A stretch of 25,798 bases of DNA from SXXH01 sp041165735 (GTDB lineage: Bacteria; Planctomycetota; UBA1135; GCA-002686595). Location of the stretch: contig JBKDQQ010000040.1 in the NCBI GenBank assembly GCA_046341775.1, forward strand, positions 1 to 25,798, read 5' to 3'. Below the pieces are notes generated by a model. It did not search any database and was not told where the DNA came from. It saw only the letters and a list, made by a program, of their open reading frames with translations. The translations under genes and the position numbers were made by a program. How positions within the stretch are numbered: the first letter of the stretch is position 1; each line of letters opens with the position of its first letter. This document shows positions 22,360 to 25,798 of the stretch, one piece after another.

Positions 22360-22388
22360 ACGCGCGCCGACGACTTCGAGGCGCGCGT
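22360..22388 (+). other. Perfect hairpin immediately after the in-frame UGA of selU
   Basis: Bases 22360-22368 (ACGCGCGCC) are exactly complementary to 22380-22388 (GGCGCGCGT), giving a 9-bp stem with an 11-base loop that starts directly after the UGA. Bacterial SECIS elements are hairpins downstream of a UGA, but their loop normally lies about 16-37 bases away, further than here. There is no T-run, so it is not an ordinary terminator. GC-rich chance pairing is a real possibility. Confidence 0.6.
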
Positions 22389-23259
22389 GTCGCGGCTCGT
22401 CGCCCCCGGCCTCGAGACCCTCTCGGCCGAACTCATGCAGCCCGCGTGGACCGCGCCGCACCCGGAACCGATCGTGTTCCAATGCTGGCGCGGCGGCCTG
22501 CGCAGCCGCAGCGTCGTGCACTTCCTGCGCTCGGTCGGATGCGAGCGCGCCACGCTGCTCGAGGGCGGCTGGAAGGCGTACCGCGCGGTCGTGTCCAGCG
22601 AACTTGACGGTTGGACGCCTCCGCCGATCGTCGTGCTGCGCGGCCTGACGGGCGTCGGCAAGACGCTCGTGTTGCGCGAGATCGAACGCCTGCGTCCGGG
22701 CTCGACCCTCGACCTCGAGGCCTGCGCCGGGCATCGCAGTTCCCTGCTGGGGATGGTGGGGCTCGAACCCGTGTCGCAGAAGCTCTTCGAGACGCGCCTC
22801 GCCGCGAGGTTGCGCGCCGTGGCGGGAGCGCCGTTCCTCGTGCTCGAAGGCGAGAGCCGCAAGGTCGGAGACCGCGTCGTGCCGCAGCGCGTGTGGGGCG
22901 CCCTCGACGGTGGCGCGAACCTCGAACTCGTCGCGCCCGATGCGACGCGCGTGCGGTTCCTGCTGGAGGACTACTTGTCGAGCGAACGCGCGCGCCTCGA
23001 GCTGCCTGCGCGGCTCGAACAGGTCGAAGCGCGCATGGCGCGGCCCAAGGACGCGGAGGCGCTCGTCGACCTGTACGCGCGGGGGGCCCACGAGGAACTC
23101 GTGCTCGAGCTGCTCCAGCGGTACTACGACCCCCTCTACCGCCACAGCGAGCAAGGCAAGCGCTACGCGGCGCGCATCGACACGGCGGATGTCGCCGGCG
23201 CCGCGCGCGCCGTGCTCGCTTGGATCGACGATCGACTGGTGCGATCATCCGTCGCATGA
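22387..23259 (+). CDS. selU: tRNA 2-selenouridine synthase, catalytic and P-loop part after the UGA
   Basis: This segment continues the selU frame (from codon 92 at 22360) to the stop at 23257-23259. It carries the rhodanese active-site loop CWRGGLRSRS (Cys133 in full-length numbering), VEGGxKAxR-like LLEGGWKAYRAV, the P-loop GLTGVGKT (186-193), LDLEACAGHRSS, LEGESRKVGDRVVP and the C-terminal YYDPLYRHS, all typical of SelU. If the UGA is a true stop, translation could restart at GTG 22387, giving 290 residues, but the rhodanese domain would be split. All catalytic residues are conserved and codon bias is intact, so the part does not look decayed. The stop overlaps the ATG of the next gene (23256-23259). 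A selD gene, needed for selenophosphate, is not in the window. Confidence 0.87.
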   Translation: MSRLVAPGLETLSAELMQPAWTAPHPEPIVFQCWRGGLRSRSVVHFLRSVGCERATLLEGGWKAYRAVVSSELDGWTPPPIVVLRGLTGVGKTLVLREIERLRPGSTLDLEACAGHRSSLLGMVGLEPVSQKLFETRLAARLRAVAGAPFLVLEGESRKVGDRVVPQRVWGALDGGANLELVAPDATRVRFLLEDYLSSERARLELPARLEQVEARMARPKDAEALVDLYARGAHEELVLELLQRYYDPLYRHSEQGKRYAARIDTADVAGAARAVLAWIDDRLVRSSVA

Positions 23260-23864
23260 AGGACTCCTCGCGCGTGCTCGCGGTGTCGCTGCTCGTCGCC
23301 GTCTGCGGCGCGTTGGGCTGGATGCTGACCCCCGGTGGAGGCGAGGCGCGGCGGGAGTCCGTCCAACTTCCCGACGAATCCAGCGCGGCTCCGCGCGCCG
23401 CCGACGCGGCGACGCTCGAACCGGCGCCGCCGCGCGGCGAGGACCTGGCGCGATCCGCCACGAGCGAGTCGGAACGCAGCGCGGCGACGGCCGAACGGCG
23501 CACGACGCCGGAACAGCTCGAGTTGCGCCAAGCCATCGCCGCGGCCGAAGCGCGCCACATCGAAGCGGTCGAGGCGGCGTTCGCGGCGTTGCGCGAATCG
23601 CGCGGACCGGGATGCATCGAAGGGTGGCGCGACTCCTCGGGCGAGGTGCAGCTCGACCTGCAGGCGCCGCCGCTGCCGCACCTCGTGCGCGTGTACGACC
23701 TCCCGGCCGATCCTCCCGAGTCGGCTCTCGACCCTTCGGGCAAGGGCGCGAGCGCCGCTCCCGCGCGGGTGCGCGTGCTGGCCGTGCACCTGACGCAGGC
23801 CAACGCCCCGCACCTGCAAGCGCTGGAAGCGGAGGTCGAACGGCTGCGGAAGCGCTTGCGCTAG
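23256..23864 (+). CDS. Membrane-anchored protein of unknown function with C-terminal coiled coil
   Basis: I do not recognise this 202-residue protein. It begins with one hydrophobic segment (RVLAVSLLVAVCGALGWML, 6-24) that is either an uncleaved anchor or a signal peptide; Cys17 follows Val rather than Gly/Ala/Ser, so it is not a convincing lipobox. Next is an Ala/Pro/Glu-rich disordered stretch, then a helix (PEQLELRQAIAAAEARHIEA), a short domain with RGPGCIEGWRDSSGEVQLDL, and a final charged coiled-coil helix (LQALEAEVERLRKRLR). The ATG overlaps the selU stop as ATGA, so it is translationally coupled to selU, although nothing links it to selenium use. It ends in a hairpin shared with the convergent thioredoxin-TPR gene. 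Confidence 0.72.
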   Translation: MKDSSRVLAVSLLVAVCGALGWMLTPGGGEARRESVQLPDESSAAPRAADAATLEPAPPRGEDLARSATSESERSAATAERRTTPEQLELRQAIAAAEARHIEAVEAAFAALRESRGPGCIEGWRDSSGEVQLDLQAPPLPHLVRVYDLPADPPESALDPSGKGASAAPARVRVLAVHLTQANAPHLQALEAEVERLRKRLR

Positions 23865-23884
23865 TGACGCCCGCGCGGCGTCAC
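23864..23884. terminator. Shared hairpin between convergent genes
   Basis: GTGACGCC (23864-23871) pairs perfectly with GGCGTCAC (23877-23884) across a 5-base loop. The stem includes the last base of one TAG stop and the entire opposite TGA stop. It could act as a bidirectional terminator or 3'-end stabiliser for both convergent genes. No T-run flanks it on either strand, so intrinsic termination would be weak. Confidence 0.5.
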
Positions 23885-24915
23885 GAGCACAAGAGGATCG
23901 ACAACTTGCGCCGGTACTGGATCGCCAACGGATTGGTCGGCCCCAGCGCGTCGAAGGCCTCCAGCAAGGCCAGGCGCGGCGCGCCGCCGTCGAACTTCAA
24001 GTCGACGATGCAGGCTTGGTAGAGGCGCTCGAGTCCTTCGTCTGTGCGCCCGGCCGCCAGCAAGCCCTTGCCCAGCGCCAGTTGCGCCTTCAAGTCGCCC
24101 GCGTCCTTCGCCACCGCGGCCTCGAGCGGCGCGAGGTCGACCTTCTGCTCCTCCAGCGCCAGCAAGGCCTTGGCAGTCCTCGCCGGGTCCGACTCGAGCT
24201 CGTCCTGCGGCAGCAGTTGCCACTCCGTCCGCGCCTCGTCGACGGCGCCGTTCTGCGCCAGGATGCGCGCGAGGTGCGCGCGCGCGAGCTTCGTCGGCTT
24301 CTCCGCCTCGGCCAGTTCGCGCAGCGCCTCCATGGCGCCGAAGATGTCGCCTTGCTGTTCCAACTCGAGCGCGGCGATCAGCGGATCGACCGCCGCCGCC
24401 GGCAAGTGGCGCTTGAGCATCTCCTTGATGTAGGCCTCGGTCTGCGCGCCGACGAACCCGTCCAGCGGTCGCCCGTCCTTGATGAGCACGACGGTCGGGA
24501 TGCTCTGCGCCCCGAAGATCTCGGCGATCTCGGGGTTGGCGTCCACGTCGACCTTGGCGACGACGACCTTGCCGCCGAGATCGGCCGCCACCTTCTCGAG
24601 CGTGGGGCCGAGGGTCTTGCACGGGCCGCACCAGGCGGCCCACAAGTCGACGAGCACCAAGGTGCGCTTGCTGCGCTCGACGACCTCGTCGCGGAAGGTC
24701 TCCACGGTCACGTCGACCACATGCCCGCCGCCCGGCGCCTTGGGCGCGAAGCCCGGCTCCATGGAGGCTCCGAAGCCGCTCGGCGCGCCCGAGCCCAGGC
24801 CCGAAGCGCCGAAGCCGGGCGCGCCCGCCCCGCCCATCGAAGGTGCGCCGCCCGCCGAGGAGCCGCCGCGTCCGAAGCCGGGGAAGCCGCCCTTGTCGTC
24901 CTTGCCGCTGTGCAT
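23881..24915 (-). CDS. Thioredoxin-TPR protein, CnoX/YbbN-like, with Gly-rich N-terminus
   Basis: CnoX-type proteins join a thioredoxin domain to TPR repeats and protect substrates of the chaperonin during oxidative stress. In this 344-residue protein, residues about 66-170 are the thioredoxin domain, with WCGPC at 95-99 and cis-Pro140 in AQSIPTV. Unlike E. coli CnoX (SxxC), both cysteines are present, so it may keep redox activity. Residues about 175-335 are helical TPR-like repeats (VDPLIAALELEQQGDIFGAM, ALEEQKVDLAPLEAAVAKDA and others). The first 64 residues are unusual: a Gly/Ala/Ser/Pro low-complexity tract with GFG motifs and no signal peptide. The ATG at 24915 includes this tract; a start nearer Met52 cannot be excluded. 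A second, simple thioredoxin is at 3045-3368. Confidence 0.88.
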   Translation of the reverse strand: MHSGKDDKGGFPGFGRGGSSAGGAPSMGGAGAPGFGASGLGSGAPSGFGASMEPGFAPKAPGGGHVVDVTVETFRDEVVERSKRTLVLVDLWAAWCGPCKTLGPTLEKVAADLGGKVVVAKVDVDANPEIAEIFGAQSIPTVVLIKDGRPLDGFVGAQTEAYIKEMLKRHLPAAAVDPLIAALELEQQGDIFGAMEALRELAEAEKPTKLARAHLARILAQNGAVDEARTEWQLLPQDELESDPARTAKALLALEEQKVDLAPLEAAVAKDAGDLKAQLALGKGLLAAGRTDEGLERLYQACIVDLKFDGGAPRLALLEAFDALGPTNPLAIQYRRKLSILLCS

Positions 24916-24981
24916 GTGGGTGCTTGCCGTCCAGCCTCGGGCGCAGGACCATCCTTGCGCGGAGCGGCTGGAACAGCCGAC

Positions 24982-24989
24982 TAGGATAA
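24982..24989. promoter_or_regulatory. Overlapping divergent -10 boxes
   Basis: CTAGGATAAG contains TAGGAT on the plus strand (24982-24987), serving the deacetylase gene with a leader of about 35 bases, and TATCCT on the minus strand (24989-24984), serving the thioredoxin-TPR gene with a leader of about 60 bases. If both are real, the two promoters compete for the same site. -35 elements are not clear on either side. Confidence 0.35.
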
Positions 24990-25028
24990 GCCCCGCCTCG
25001 CCGGAACTCGACGGCGCCCATCCCCGCC

Positions 25029-25798
25029 ATGCCGCTCGACCCCGCCATCCGCTACTTGATCGTCAACGCCGACGATCTGGGCATGCACCCGAGCTACGAC
25101 GAGGCCATCTTCGACGCCCACGAGCACGGGATCCTCACCAGCGCCAGCCTCGCCGCGACGGGCGCGAGCTTCGCGGCGGCGTGCGAACGCGCGCGCCGCG
25201 TCTGGACCTTGGGCCTCGGCGTGCACCTCGTGCTGCACGACGAGCGGCCGGTGAGCGATCCGGCGCGCGTGCGCACGCTGGTCGGTCCGGATGGGCGCTT
25301 TCCCGGATTGCACGCGCAGTTGCGCCGCCTGGTGCTCGGCCGCCTCGACAAGGACGAAGTCGCCTTGGAGTGGAACGCGCAGATCCAGAAGGTGCGCGAC
25401 GAGGGTTTGCAACCCGACCACATCGACGGGCACTGCCACTTGCACGCATTGCCGTCGATCGGGCCCCTCGCGCATCGATTGGCGCAGCAGCACGGCATCC
25501 GTTGCGCGCGCGCCAGCGAAGCGACCCGCTGGCGCGAGTACCGCGACGCGTCGCCCGGACGTTGGCCCGTGTCGCTCTTCATCACGGCCGCGTCGCGCGC
25601 GACATGGATGCTCTCGAGGTCCGGGCTGCGTCGCCCCGCGCGTTTCGTGGGCATGGTCAAGTCGGGCGAACTCGAGGTCGAGTGGCTGGAGTCCGCGCTG
25701 CGCGCGCTCGAACCCGGCCGCGTCAGCGAACTGCTGGCGCATCCGGGCATGGGCACCGAGCCCGGGGAACCGTGGGGCGACCACGGCCCGGCGCGTCG
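25029..25798 (+). CDS. YdjC/ChbG/HpnK-family carbohydrate deacetylase (partial, runs off the right edge)
   Basis: Members of this family are metal-dependent deacetylases acting on N-acetylated sugars (ChbG on chito-oligosaccharides, HpnK on hopanoid-linked glucosamine). The visible 256 residues from ATG 25029 have the NADDLG motif (13-18; Asp15 or Asp16 as catalytic base/metal ligand), GLGVHLVLHDERP with metal-ligand His66, and HIDGHCHLHALPSI (131-144), including His135 as the likely third ligand. A later LLAHPG segment (near 237-242) fits the family's C-terminal half. There is no signal peptide, so it is probably cytoplasmic. The substrate cannot be inferred: ChbG-like, HpnK-like and other sugar deacetylases remain open. 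No Shine-Dalgarno is evident. The frame is open to the end of the window. Confidence 0.9.
   Translation, partial: MPLDPAIRYLIVNADDLGMHPSYDEAIFDAHEHGILTSASLAATGASFAAACERARRVWTLGLGVHLVLHDERPVSDPARVRTLVGPDGRFPGLHAQLRRLVLGRLDKDEVALEWNAQIQKVRDEGLQPDHIDGHCHLHALPSIGPLAHRLAQQHGIRCARASEATRWREYRDASPGRWPVSLFITAASRATWMLSRSGLRRPARFVGMVKSGELEVEWLESALRALEPGRVSELLAHPGMGTEPGEPWGDHGPAR

Noticed and set aside
22360..22388. A canonical bacterial SECIS element
   Set aside because: The stem starts at the first base after UGA and its loop is only about 10 bases away, nearer than known bacterial elements. UGA is also not at the catalytic cysteine. It is kept as a lead, not as a call.
1..25798. CRISPR arrays, tRNA or rRNA genes, insertion sequences, prophage or defence genes
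   Set aside because: No spaced direct repeats, cloverleaf sequences, transposase motifs or terminal repeats were seen, and nearly all sequence is taken up by housekeeping-type genes.

Overview
This is a GC-rich (about 70% by eye), densely coding chromosomal stretch from a diderm (Gram-negative-type) bacterium. KDO-pathway genes next to an Lpt-like export protein imply a lipopolysaccharide outer membrane. The signal peptidase with a large insertion, the LeuA-like protein and the TIM-barrel isomerase look planctomycetal to me, so Planctomycetota is my best guess (moderate to low confidence; Myxococcota or another high-GC diderm is possible). I see no rRNA, tRNA, CRISPR array, transposase or phage gene. 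Composition and codon use look uniform, so I see no sign of a recent island. UGA is the dominant stop codon, UAG is the minority and I found no UAA. No gene-free stretch exceeds 300 bases; the largest gaps are about 235 bp (2810-3044) and 228 bp (1646-1873).

Layout. 1-5218 (minus strand): M50 zinc metalloprotease and ScpA (overlapping stop/start), thioredoxin, methionyl-tRNA formyltransferase, then the two-gene putrescine route aguB-aguA, with aguA running off the left edge. 5403-12088 (plus): kdsD-kdsC-lpt. This follows the enterobacterial kdsD-kdsC-lptC order, but the third gene encodes a 1722-residue protein that appears to join LptC-, LptA- and LptD-like parts. 12188-13938 (plus): a TatA/B protein, a xylose-isomerase-like TIM barrel and a small four-cysteine protein. 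13981-15192 (minus): a LeuA-family acyltransferase, divergent from lysC (15356-16726). lysC overlaps a signal peptidase I gene, which is followed by a tandem paralogue lacking the catalytic residues. 19085-22024 (plus): an ECF sigma factor, a zinc-binding transmembrane anti-sigma factor and an exported LPxxER-repeat protein. 22087-23864 (plus): a tRNA 2-selenouridine synthase frame interrupted by an in-frame UGA, then a small membrane-anchored protein. 23881-24915 (minus): a thioredoxin-TPR (CnoX-like) protein. 25029 to the right edge (plus): a YdjC/ChbG-type deacetylase, truncated.

The strongest items for follow-up are the putative one-chain LPS bridge, the in-frame UGA in selU followed at once by a perfect 9-bp stem, and the active/inactive signal peptidase pair. 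A softer genome-wide pattern is a TAnnnT -10-like box sitting so close to several start codons that leaderless or nearly leaderless mRNAs are likely.
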